Source: Primula veris (taxonomy: Eukaryota > Streptophyta > Magnoliopsida > Ericales > Primulaceae). From it: 64,000 bases of DNA. Below are positions 1 through 9,860 of the stretch, one piece after another; the first letter of the stretch is position 1; each line of letters opens with the position of its first letter. The notes beneath the pieces are model-generated. The model saw only the letters and a program-made list of their open reading frames with translations. It was not told the origin of the DNA and did no database searches. The position numbers and the translations under genes are program-made. The stretch covers positions 23,496,126 to 23,560,125 of the forward strand of contig OY821747.1 of assembly GCA_963682055.1 (NCBI GenBank), written 5' to 3'.

Positions 1-204
1 CCTTAAGTACTCTTTGAGGTTGTTGAATGAAATCTCACACTCCGGGTCCCACACGAATTTTCTATCCTTCTTGAGTGATTCAAAAAATGGTCATCCCTTG
101 TCCGCGGATCGACTGATGAACCTGCTCAGTGTGGCCATCATTCCCGTGAGCTCTTGTACCTGTTTCTTATTCTTGGGTGCTGCTAGGTTCTGTAGAGCTG
201 TGAT

Positions 205-1332
205 CTAGTCGGGATTAGCCTCTATTCCTCTTCGACTGACCATATGTCCCAAAAAATTTCCTTTGCTGATACCGAACACGCATTTGCTCACGTTGAGCTT
301 CAGTTTGTGCTTGCACAGTGTTTGGAAGACGTCCTTAATGTCTTGGAGGTGGGATGCGGCCCTTTCGCTTTTGACGACCATGTCGTCTATGTATACCTCC
401 ATCGTCTTCCCTATATGCTTTTGGCAAACATTCGTTATCATCCTTTGATATGTTGTCCCCGCATTGCGTAGGCCGAACGGCATTACCGTGTAGCAATAGT
501 TTCCCAAAGGCGATATGAACGATGTCTTCTCTTGATCTTCGCGGGCGAGGGGTATTTGATGGTACCCCGAGTATGCATCGAGGAAGGTCATCCTCTCTGC
601 TCTCGCCGTTGCATCCACCAGTTGTTCAATCCTGGGGAGGGGGAATGGATCCCTCGGGCAAGCCTTGTTCAGATTGGTGAAGTCTATGCAGACTCTTTCC
701 TTCCCGTTCTTCTTAGGGACGACGACCGGATTGGATAACCATTTTGGGTAGAACACCTCCCTTATAGCTCCGGCTTCCAACAGCTTTCGGACTTCCGCAA
801 TTATAGCCGCTCTGTGCTGGACGGATACTTTCCTGCTCCTTTGAGCTATTGGCTTATACTCGGCGTCAACACTTAGGTGGTGACATGCTGTTTTAGGGTC
901 TAGGCCCGGCATGTCTTTGGGGCTCCATGCGAACTTATCGATGTTATTGAAGAGGAACGTTTCCAGCTCCTCGGATTCCCCTTTTGGGAGGCTATCACCA
1001 ATGAGGAAGTAGTGTTCCTCGTCCATATTAGGGAAGCTCACCCTCCGGAGCGTCTCTCCCACTTGTTCCTCAACAACCCTCTCAGTTCGGGCTATTTGGT
1101 TGAGGAGCTTCCTCGTGCTCGTGGGTTGTTCGACAACAACCAGCTGTCTCTTTAGAGCTACGGTGATGTCTTCACAGCGTCGTGAATCCTCTTGACATCC
1201 TCGGGCCGTCTCGACCTCCCCTCTAGCGTTGGGGTATTTCACCTTCTGGTGGTATGTCGAAGGTACGGCCCGCATGGCATGAAGCCATGGTCGGCCCAAG
1301 ATCGCATTATGGCCTGAATTATCATTGACCAC
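205..1332 (-). pseudogene. Gypsy reverse transcriptase region of the broken pol
   Basis: An open stretch of 375 codons. Its N-terminal part carries the protease tail motif NAILGRPWL. The RT domain follows from about residue 165 with KKNGKERVCIDFTNLNKACP, FLDAYSGYHQI, MPFGLRNAGTTYQRM and the catalytic box VYIDDMVVKS (YIDD, two metal-binding aspartates kept), then FLGHMVSRRGIEANPD. The frame is shut by a TAG at 205-207. Downstream residues up to the window edge still read as RNase H-like sequence, so the stop is a later mutation in a once continuous polyprotein. All active-site residues visible here are intact, but the element as a whole cannot make a complete product. Confidence 0.85.
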
Positions 1333-1746
1333 TTAGAATTCTACAGGGACTGATACGGATCCCGTCGTAACAGTTAGGACGATCTTTCCCAACGGTTTAG
1401 TCGTCTCGAAAATGAACCCGATCAGTGTGACGTCGGTAGGCTGCATGTCCTGCAGCTTGAGATCCATCTTGTCAAATAGCTCTTTGTACATGATATCACA
1501 AGAGGCTCCTTGGTCGACAAGCACTCTGCTGACCGTATCGATACCAATTTGGACACGGAGGTTAATGGCGTCCCCGTGGGGGTATATCACCCCTTCTTCA
1601 TCGAGATCTGAGAAAGAAATGGGCGGGTGTCGCTGCGGCGTGCACTGCCGCTTAGAAGTTGACGCCTTGGCTACCTGCCCAAAGTGCGCCAGTTGCCGCT
1701 GTTGTGATCTTTCCCCTCCAGTGATCTTGGGTCTAGACAGATGCAC
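1333..1746 (-). pseudogene. Gypsy aspartic protease region
   Basis: A 137-residue open segment in the same frame as the RT segment after it, separated only by the stop at 1333-1335. The retropepsin core is visible as RVLVDQGASCDIMYKELFDK, with the catalytic Asp in D-Q-G-A where D-S-G-A/S is usual. Upstream HPPISFSDLDEEGVIYPHGDAI is a typical lead-in in Tat-type elements. It once cleaved gag-pol; it is now cut off from its own C-terminal flap by the stop. Confidence 0.75.
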
Positions 1747-1860
1747 GACGTTAATTGTTTTGCCTTGTCGGTTGTCGGCTCCATCGATGGCTAGCTGTTT
1801 GCCTTTGTTCCCGGCACCCTTGATGAACTTGTTGAGGTATCCTGCATCACCCCCATGTGT

Positions 1861-2577
1861 TCATCTTCCACCACAAATTGCGGCAATGCTCGGTGAGATG
1901 GCCGTGATCCTCATGATAGGCGCAGAAGAGCTTGGAGTCTCTTTGATTGGGGGGAGTAGAGAACGGTTGTGGTCGGGAATACCAACTTTCCCTGCATATA
2001 TCCTTAAGGATATCTTCAGCAGACAGGTTGAAAGTGTATCGCAGCTCGACCGGTTTGAAGGTTTTTCGGCGTTCCCTCTCTTGGAACCGGCCTTGTTGAA
2101 GTGGTTTGTGGGGGGGGGGGGGGGGGTCGGGTAGGCGATCCGGAGCGATTTAGGCTCGCTGATCGGCATCGGATATGTGAGCTGGAGTGGTTTATGCTCG
2201 GGTTCTCGGGGTTGCTCTACCCTGTCATGGACCTCGGGACCTTTGTCCCGTCTGGTTGGTCTGACGGCTTCCCCTTGATTGTTCTTGGCTCTCTTGCAGC
2301 CCACTTGTGCTTCTCGGACCGACTCTCTTCTTGACAGAGTTCAGTTAAGGAGTCGAATTTCCTCATTCTTATCGGTGAGGTGGGTACAATAGGCTAGCAG
2401 AGCGTCAGTGGTCGGGAAGCTTTTGCCTATGAACTTCCTTCTCGCCCAATAGCCGCTAGGGATGGAGTTGATAAAGTTTTGGATGGCTATGTTATTGGCG
2501 TACTGCGGAATCTGGTTTGCCACGTCAATGAAACGTATGCAATAATCATTGAGTCGTTCATTCGGCTGCATTGCCAT
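1861..2577 (-). pseudogene. Gypsy gag remnant with frameshifts
   Basis: Two overlapping-frame pieces. The 5' piece (2577-2341) reads as the retrotransposon gag core (ERLNDYCIRFIDVANQI, IQNFINSIPSGYWARRKF). The 3' piece (2304-1861) changes frame around the G17 run at 2110-2126. In a neighbouring frame the sequence near 2060-1860 reads like the usual Tat gag tail with a His/Cys-rich CAYHEDHGHLTEHC stretch. Length variation in the homopolymer is the simplest cause of the frame loss. The gag N-terminus is absent. Confidence 0.7.
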
Positions 2578-2602
2578 TTTCAGAAGGGTGTCGATTTTTA
2601 TA

Positions 2603-2930
2603 AAATTGTGTAAGGTTTTATTTTGGTAAATTGGGATATGTTTTTTTTTTTTGTAAAATTGAGGATAAATGTAGTGGTAGAGGGACGTTGATTTAAGAAA
2701 AAAATATATTAATTTTATATACGAAAGAGTTTGATGGTTGATGGTTAGAGTTTTTTTGTTTAAAATTGGAGAAGTTTTTTTTTGAGTAAATTGGGAGAGG
2801 TTTTTTTTGTTGGTAAAATTGGATATAATTTTAGTGGTAGAGTGACGTTGATTTGATAAAAAAATATATTAATTTGATACGTTTTATGGTTGATGGTTAG
2901 GTTTTTTTTTGGATAAAATTGGGTAAATTT
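2603..2930. repeat. Diverged AT-rich tandem repeat, about two units
   Basis: A block near 2653-2752 (TAGTGGTAGAGGGACGTTG, then AAAAAAATATATTAATTT, then TTGATGGTTGATGGTTAG) returns near 2832-2910 with small changes. Runs of T and short AAAATTGG-type pieces join the blocks. No coding potential. The block abuts the broken end of the gypsy element. Confidence 0.6.
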
Positions 2931-4219
2931 TTGATTAAAATTGGGGAAGTTTTTAATATTTCAAAACAAATAACAGAAAAATGAAATAAAGAAAAAAAAA
3001 ATATTTCACAGTGCCATGTAGACGTTATATAAATAAGCATTCTGGGTATGTAAAAGAGAATCTCCCCTATTTATATGCAATTATGCCTTTTAGAATGTTG
3101 ACAAATGTCTCCATCTTATGTGATTTTTCAGACATGGGTTTCTAAGTGGGCTTGAGCTTTTAGCTATATTCACCCTTATTCTCAAATAAAGGCATGTTGT
3201 AACCCATTTAAGCATTATATACCTCTTGACAATGTGTGAATTGATTCATAACCGAATAGATTGTAACGGATCTAATTTTTGGGTTCTATCCACTGCCACA
3301 ATAGTCAACAACTCATACTCGATCAATTGTAAAATATCATTTTATCATTATTGACAATGATAGTTTCATTGTTCATTTGTTTTCCATTCTATTTATATGT
3401 AACCGAGTACACATTGTAAAAGTAGAACGAAACAAAAAGTTATTAATTCCTTTATTAATGAGTCAATTTTATTTAGGTGCTTCAAATTGCAAAATGGTGA
3501 ATATCTAAAAAAAAAATGCATCGTTGTTGATGTTACTTCGATATGCTGCTCTTTTTTAAATAAAAACACGGTTTTTTTTTAGCGTTTTTAAGAATGTATA
3601 GCATATTTCAAATAGAATATCGAATATTTACTTGCCACAAGCCTGCGAATACTTTTCAAAATTGCTCCAACCTAAATTTCCTTTTCACTTGCTCTGGTGA
3701 TGTACACCAACATCACATGGGTAACTTTGTGTTTAATCTACAATTTTACGTAGTTAGTGATGAAATTAAGTTCATATCAACCTATCTGGTGAAAGTTGGA
3801 TTTGCCACTGTCTTTCGATGACTCGGTCGACTTCACCCTCGTGGGATTCGGTAATGAAAAAATTTGATTGATGTTTTTTTTGACATAAATAGGATTTTGG
3901 GGTTTCTCGATCGTCAAAGTTAGAGATTTATCCGAGATCGGAGTCGACATAGGTGGGATCACCGAGTAAGATGGATCTATCGGATAATGGTTTGTGTATT
4001 TTACCGACCTAAAGAGTAATTAGCGGTCTTGTAACTTTTAAAAGAAAATAAATGAGATGACTAATTTCAAAAGATATTTAACCAAAAGTATCACCTAGAA
4101 GTACTCTTTTTAAATTTCCGAATTCTTCTTTTTTCAAACCCTCGTCTCTTTTCATAGTCCCCGTTCTCTGCAACGAGAAGAAGAAAACTAGTCTCTCTTT
4201 TCATATATCAACTAGAATA
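2931..4219. other. Gene-free AT-rich spacer
   Basis: Nothing recognisable. Short open frames here (for example 3594-3821) have the composition of chance ORFs and no motif. CT-rich text at 4120-4210 may be the old leader of the F-box pseudogene that follows. Confidence 0.5.
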
Positions 4220-5260
4220 ATGATGAAAAAAAATTATTTTCTTCACAAAGGAGTAAACCTAACTCAAACTTTAAATATTATTCCGAAACTATCTAACAAG
4301 ATAGCGATGTAAATCCTAGCAAAGCTTCCAACATTATCCATCGTTAGGTTCAAGAGTGTTTGCCGGATTTGGTTAACCCTCTTTTCATGTGCTGATATTA
4401 TTAAAGCTCACTTTGATCATGCCAAAATTAGCCAAGAAGATCAAGAGAATGAATACTTAATCGTCCAAAACATTGATACTCATACTACTTCGTGCAACCG
4501 TATTTCTCTTGTGCATACCGAAAAGGCTAAAACTAGTATCAATCTTGAACATTCGTTTAACAAAATATTTAGCGGAATGGTTTTAATAGGTTCGAGTAAT
4601 GGCTTAGTCTGTCTGAGATGTAATTTTTAGCTTGAAGGTTTTGTTTTATGGAACCCTATAACCAAAAAGGGTGAACTGTATTGATTGGCACGTCCTGATT
4701 ATGACGGCAACCCAATTAGTATTATAGTATTAGTATGGTTTGATACTTACAATACGATTTTTAGGCGGGTATCTAATTTAACAATTACGGGACTTAATAA
4801 ACATGATGAAGAAGCAATGTTAGTAAATTATAAGAATTCATTAGCTCATCTCATGGATTCTTCTCTTAATTTACTATCGTTCACTAGTTCATATTTGGGG
4901 TTAGGTTTCATGAATGAAAAATCAGAGATAACTATTAATATGTTGGTAATGGACAACAAGGGGTCGTGGCATTGGGTATTCATGGTTAGTTTCCCTCAGT
5001 GAATTACGAGAGTGCTTGGGTGTTCGAAAAGGGGACGAGTAGTTTTGGAAGACAATTCACGGACGATTGTATTGTTTGATCATAAAAAGAATGATACTGA
5101 AAGTACTCATATCGTTGGGGCATTGGCTATAAAGATAATAATTAGTAATTACATGCTTAATTTCGTTTCAATAAAGGGATCTGAACGCATATCTCCCTTC
5201 CTTTCAAACTTTGATAGCTCGTCTTTCTTACAGAAAGAGACTATAAACAAAGAACCATGA
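4220..5260 (+). pseudogene. F-box/FBA-type protein pseudogene
   Basis: A single frame of 347 codons from the ATG at 4220 to the stop at 5258-5260 reads as an F-box protein with an F-box-associated (FBA) domain. The F-box follows LSNKIAM with ILAKLPTLSIVRFKSVCRIW. The FBA part has GSSNGLVCL, then VLWNPITKKGELY, and near the end GCSKRGRVVLEDNSRTIVLF. Intact relatives are SCF ubiquitin-ligase substrate receptors. Four in-frame stops interrupt it (4310-4312, 4628-4630, 4682-4684, 5000-5002), yet the frame is never shifted. It cannot give a full receptor; the 105-codon piece at 4685-5002 is the longest open stretch. Family assignment rests on the motifs and is firm; the specific substrate is unknown. 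Confidence 0.85.
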
Positions 5261-6114
5261 GTATGAAACTCGTGCGGACCACCAAAGAAGTATTAGGCTA
5301 TGTATTTTAAAGAAATTATAGAGGCAAGATGAGATTTTGTCAAAATTTTGGGAGACCAACGAGGCTTAATGTTTGGTCGCACGTGAACTTGAAATGCTAT
5401 TACAGTATATAGTTTCGCGGAGATGAAAAGCTATACCTGTAAGTTCAATTATCAACAATATGAACTTTTCCATATAATTATTTACATGATGGCAAATAAA
5501 ATAAAAATTCCTCCCGTTCCTTTTTGTTTTTGGCTATTAATATCTAATACCGCTACTTAACGGTGAGAGCCATACAATTACCAACAAAATGAGCTCATGC
5601 TCGACCAATTTCGGCCTATAGATAGTAACAATACTTGGTCATTCCACATTAGTGACAATCATGAAGATATTTCCGAAGTCCATCATGTTTTTTAATGAAC
5701 GATATTAATATTTTCTCGACCTTGGTATTATTTGCTTGCGTATTCACGATATTATCTATCATAACGGACACATAACTGTTGAATTACTCAGAAAAGTGGA
5801 AAATTCGGGCGCTAGGTCAGAAAAGTGGACACATAACTAGACTTCTAGACAACATTGAGGACCAATCGTTGCCAAAAGAGTTGAATGAATAATAAAATTC
5901 GAGTAGAGAATTGAACTCTCTTCTAGCAAACAAAAGAATACTCAGAAAACGAGTTAAAAGTGGATTATCACCTTTAACTAAATTACTTTTACCAACAAAC
6001 TCAAGATTTGGTCCCTTAACCAAGAAAGTGCAAAAACATTCTCTTTAAACTACTATTATTCGAATTTCTAAATAAAATAAAATAAAAGCAACTAACAAGA
6101 AGGGTCCTACAAAA

Positions 6115-7133
6115 TCAACAAGGAAAGAGCAAAATTGACGGCACAACTTGTATTTTCTTGCTTACAAAACTAATCTTCTGTAATCTGTTTGGAAGTGTAA
6201 ATTTTCTCAACTTAGATTCAACATGTTTTCATAATTGTTATCGGGGTTTTCAAGTGTATTCGTAATTATTTTTTTGATTACATTTTTTAAATCAACGTTC
6301 TATATTATTTCTAAAGTGTTTGTTCAAAAAAAATCTGTAAAATTTGATATTTTATTTATTGTGTTTAATTGTTTGTTTGACAATTTATAAGTTAGTAATA
6401 TTAATAAATACCAAAAAAAATTAAATTTTACAGAGTTTTTTGAATAAGCACTTTAGAAATAATATAAAACGTTGATTTTAAAAATATAATCGAAAAATAA
6501 TTATGAATACACTTGTAAACCCCGATAAACTGATGAAACCTGTAATTTGAGTAAATTTGCACTCTTTCTTTGGACACCAAATTAGCTGGACTGTTGTAAT
6601 CTTAGGTATGTTCAGAACCCGACCTTCTAAATTCATATCCACTAGCGAGAAGAAATAATGCACTTGGTCCGTATCATCTTCTTCGCACTTTCTGAATTTC
6701 TTTAAATGCAATTTCCTCTTCTGTATGTATTTCAGCTTCTTCTCCTTTCTGCATTTACTGGGGAAAAGGAAGAAGTTATTTTAGCATTTTCTTTTCTTTT
6801 TTGGTTTTTAATCGGTAAAATACTAAGATTGAAGTATTTTTTCTTTTACTTTCTAGCCAAAAACAATAAGTTTTAACCCGAAGTTACCAATTACGTGGTA
6901 CTCCATCAAAAGCTCGGAATCTGAAGGATTTTGAAGTTGTACGTAAAGCTCTTTTCCAGATTTTAGCGTAACGTTAGAACATTCCTTGTCAGCTAGAACA
7001 AAACGTAAACGCGGCCACAAAAATAGATTCTTCTAAAATTCCCACTAATGAAATCACTCACTTGTAATAGCAAAATCACCCACATCTCTTCTCTTGAGCG
7101 CCTTTTCTTTTATCCTTCAAATTTCCCTCTGTA
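6115..7133 (-). pseudogene. DUF1666 3'-end pseudogene (exons 4 and 5 copy)
   Basis: A decayed copy of the last two exons of the intact gene at 8767-13851. The exon 4 copy (about 7133-6900) keeps the acceptor and GDFAITS but then shifts frame. The exon 5 copy (6749 downward) keeps the acceptor, KCEEDDTDQVHYFFSLVDMN and GRVLNIPKITT, but has an extra base after the splice site. It is then split by the foldback element at 6241-6525, with its last codons surviving at 6115-6180. Exons 1-3 are absent. It is a by-product of the tandem duplication, with no sign of function. Confidence 0.85.
6241..6525. mobile_element. Foldback MITE with arms of about 140 bp
   Basis: The left arm starting TCGGGGTTTTCAAGTGTATT is the near-perfect reverse complement of the right arm ending in AATACACTTGTAAACCCCGA. 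Complementarity continues inward through AAATCAACGTT and ATTATTTCTAAAGTG to a short AT-rich loop near 6385. It sits inside the dead exon 5 copy and is missing from the matching place in the right copy, so it arrived after the duplication. Its exact target duplication is unclear, because the flanks TTA and TAA extend the palindrome. Confidence 0.8.
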
Positions 7134-7360
7134 AAAAATTTAAGCTCTTAATTTTCTAGTTTGGCACATCAAATAAGTTTCATATTCAACTTAAGAACAG
7201 AACATCTTCGGCTACGATTATATATGTAAGTTGCTATATACATAATTGAATTCGTGTGGACTAAAGTCGTGCTAAAGATCATCTCTACGTACACATAAGT
7301 AAGCAAGTACACTGTGAATTCGCAGTTTGCCTAGAATTTAGCATGAAGTCATGATGCCAC

Positions 7361-8067
7361 ACATATAAAATTTTAAATTTACAAATTAGTACCCTGAACT
7401 CTCAACTTTCTAACAATTTGAAGAGGCTACTTATTTTGGTAGTTTTGTACATTTAGACCCCCCTCGTATAAGAATCACAGCCAGGGGCGGCCATAGAAAT
7501 TCCGCACCTAAGTGTAATGAAAAATTTGGCACCTTTTTTTTATACTTAATTTGGGGAAAATATTTGGCAAATAAAAATATATGCTAAAGTATTAAAAATG
7601 TAACTTATATATCAACAAACCTCATTATTAAAATGTTAAAATTGAGCGTTTTAAGTTAATTAGAGAATAGAGTTCAACCCTTACTAGCTAGCTCTCATTA
7701 ATTCGGTATTTTTTAGTTTAAGAGCTAAAAATTAGTGTAATAAGTTAAACATCCTTGGGATCCAACCATGACCTCACACAATGCAAAAAAGGAGTTCAAC
7801 AATAAGAAATACCATTGGACCACACTTAATTTTATGTTAAGTATTGACCAAATTTATATATATACATATTTACTGTTTTATTCTATATATTCACTAAAAT
7901 TATGAATTTTTTTTTGTGCCTATCGATTTTGACGGCAGCTAAGCTCAAGGACTGTTTGGGCTTATACTAGGGTTGGCCCTAATCACAGCATCATCCATGT
8001 AAGTATATAAAGTTATTGTTATTCAAAGTAAATAATACTTGCTACATGTCTCTTGTAAACGTAAAAT
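7361..8067. other. Spacer with a possible hAT-like remnant
   Basis: Begins near 7485 with CAGCCAGGGGCGGCCATAG and ends near 7975 with GGTTGGCCCTAATCAC. The first resembles the CAGGGGCGG ends of many plant hAT-type elements, and the two ends are only loosely inverted. No coding sequence seen. The transposon reading is weak. Confidence 0.3.
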
Positions 8068-9860
8068 GAGATTTGGTCAAAAGTTTGGGAGACCAACAAT
8101 GGCTTGTTTGGTCGCATAATGATTTGTGATTATAATTTTTACCTTAAGATGGAATTTATACATGTAAGTAAAAATTATCAATAAAAATGACCTTTTGTAA
8201 ATAAATGTTTTCATAGTCCTCCGCTTCCCTTCAATAAACTTTGTTCTTTGAGAATCAATACCCTATCTTTAGAGGCGAGAGCCAATTGCCAAAAAAAAAA
8301 AAAGAGCGTCGAGGCGAACAGTTTCAGCCTAGAGACAGTGATGATGTTCGGTCATTCCAAATTAGTGATAATCATGAACATACTATATATGAAGTCTGTC
8401 GCTTATTTAACGGACAAAATTATTATCTGCCCGGTCTCTAGTATTACAAAATTGGATGGGTACTCAATTTTGTTTTTTCAAAAATATGACAAAAGATAAT
8501 ATCCGATTAGACTCTTGATTTAACCAACAAGCGACTAGATCCAAGAAAACGAATTACAAAATTGGGTTATCGACTATATATACCTTTATCTACCAACAAA
8601 CTCAAGATTTGGTTAGTACACCAAGAAAGTGCAAAAACATCTTCTCTAAAGTACACTATTATTCTATTTAAAAAAAAAAAAAAAAGTACACTATTATTCT
8701 ATATGCACATGGTCCTAACTTAGATTTGGCTCAAAACAACTAGAGAGCAAGAAGGGTCCTACAAAATCAACAAGGAAAGAGCAAAAACGATGTCTCAACT
8801 TGTATTTTCTTGCTTACAAAACTAATCTTATCTAATTTGTTACGACACCAAATTAGCTGGTCTGTTGTAATCCTGGGCATGTTCAGAACCCGACCCACTA
8901 ACTTCATATCCACTTGCGAAAAGAAATAAAGCACTTGGTCCGTATCATCTTCTTCGCACTTTTTGAATTTTTTCAATATGCAGTTTCCTCCTCTCAACAA
9001 ATCTTTCAGCTTCTTTTCCTTCTGCATTGAAAAATAGTTGTTATTGGTATAATGTTTTTTTTCTGCGTTTAATTGATAAGCTTTAACTGATTTTTCTTAT
9101 TTATGTTCGAGCCTGAAAATTTTGAAGTTATAACCTGAATAACAAGTTATTCTTTAGCTTAAGCTAGCTGATCACTTAGTTGTTGTAACTAAACAAACCC
9201 AAATTGAGGCTAAATCCATTGCTAAGGTAAAAGTTCAACAAAACAATGGAAGTATAATTGGTTTGCAAGTTGCGGCGTTCTAAATATCAAAAATGTTAAA
9301 TTTTTTGCCTCTTCCACAGAACAAACTCGAGCTTGAGAACAGTATCGGTAAAAGTGAAACTACATGAAAACAAACCTTTTGAAGATTTGAATGGACCTCA
9401 ATCAAGAGCTCAGTATCTGAAGGATCTTGAAGTTGTATGTGAATCCCTTTCCGAGATTTTATCGTCACGTTAGATGAGTCCCTGTCAGCTCTAATAAATC
9501 GCCAGAAAATTCTAATGGATTCTTCCAAAATTTCTACCAGTATATCACTTGTAATAGCAAAATCACCCATCTCTCTTCTCTTGAGTGACTTCTTTTTATC
9601 CTTGAAATTGTCCTCTGCATAAAAGTAAAGATCTTAATTTTCTTAAGAACAGAACATCTGCGACTAGGATTATGTAAGTTGTTGTAGTACATAATTGAAT
9701 TCATGGGGATTAAAGTAATGCTTAAGATCATTTGCGAGAGTGCAAATTGTAGTTCATTCTTAATTCTATATGGATAAAAATCATATATGTATGTTAACAT
9801 TGCGGGTTTGCAGTTTTCATATGACTAATAAATAACGGTATGAGGTCGTGATGAATTGTA
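8068..9860. repeat. Right copy of the tandem segmental duplication
   Basis: Partner of 5330-7360, with the same landmarks in the same order. This copy contains the functional exons 4 and 5 of the DUF1666 gene with intact splice sites, so it is the original or the maintained one. A plus-strand open frame of 66 codons at 8241-8441 lies in the shared part. It has no recognisable domain and its counterpart in the left copy is broken. Confidence 0.8.

Larger units (their letters stand above)
1..2591 (-). mobile_element. Truncated Ty3/gypsy retrotransposon (Tat-like), decayed
   Basis: Reading on the minus strand, the order is gag (2577-1861), aspartic protease (1746 to about 1250), reverse transcriptase (about 1000-205) and the start of RNase H running off the window at base 1. 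That order, and RT text such as LEAGAIREVFYPKWLSNPVV and YIDDMVVKS, fit the Tat group of Ty3/gypsy elements. The 5' LTR and the gag start are missing: recognisable gag stops near 2591 and AT-rich tandem repeat follows. Frames are broken by a stop after the protease (1333-1335), a stop at 205-207 between RT and RNase H, and a 17-G run at 2110-2126. The lineage name is from motif style, not from a tree. Confidence 0.85.
5330..7360. repeat. Left copy of a tandem segmental duplication
   Basis: Landmarks recur in the same order in 8068-9860: GGGAGACCAAC (5351 and 8089), CAACAAACTCAAGATTTGGT (5994 and 8593), AAGGGTCCTACAAAATCAAC (6100 and 8750), the last two exons of the DUF1666 gene, and AAGAACAGAACATCT (7192 and 9645). 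The copies are clearly diverged, so the event is old. The left copy is longer mainly because of the foldback insertion at 6241-6525. It also holds a short stretch (about 5600-5700) whose right-hand counterpart reads as an open frame of unknown nature. Confidence 0.8.

Noticed and set aside
8241..8499. Small gene on the plus strand beside DUF1666 exon 5
   Set aside because: Two overlapping short frames across an A run; the counterpart near 5600 is not open; no domain.
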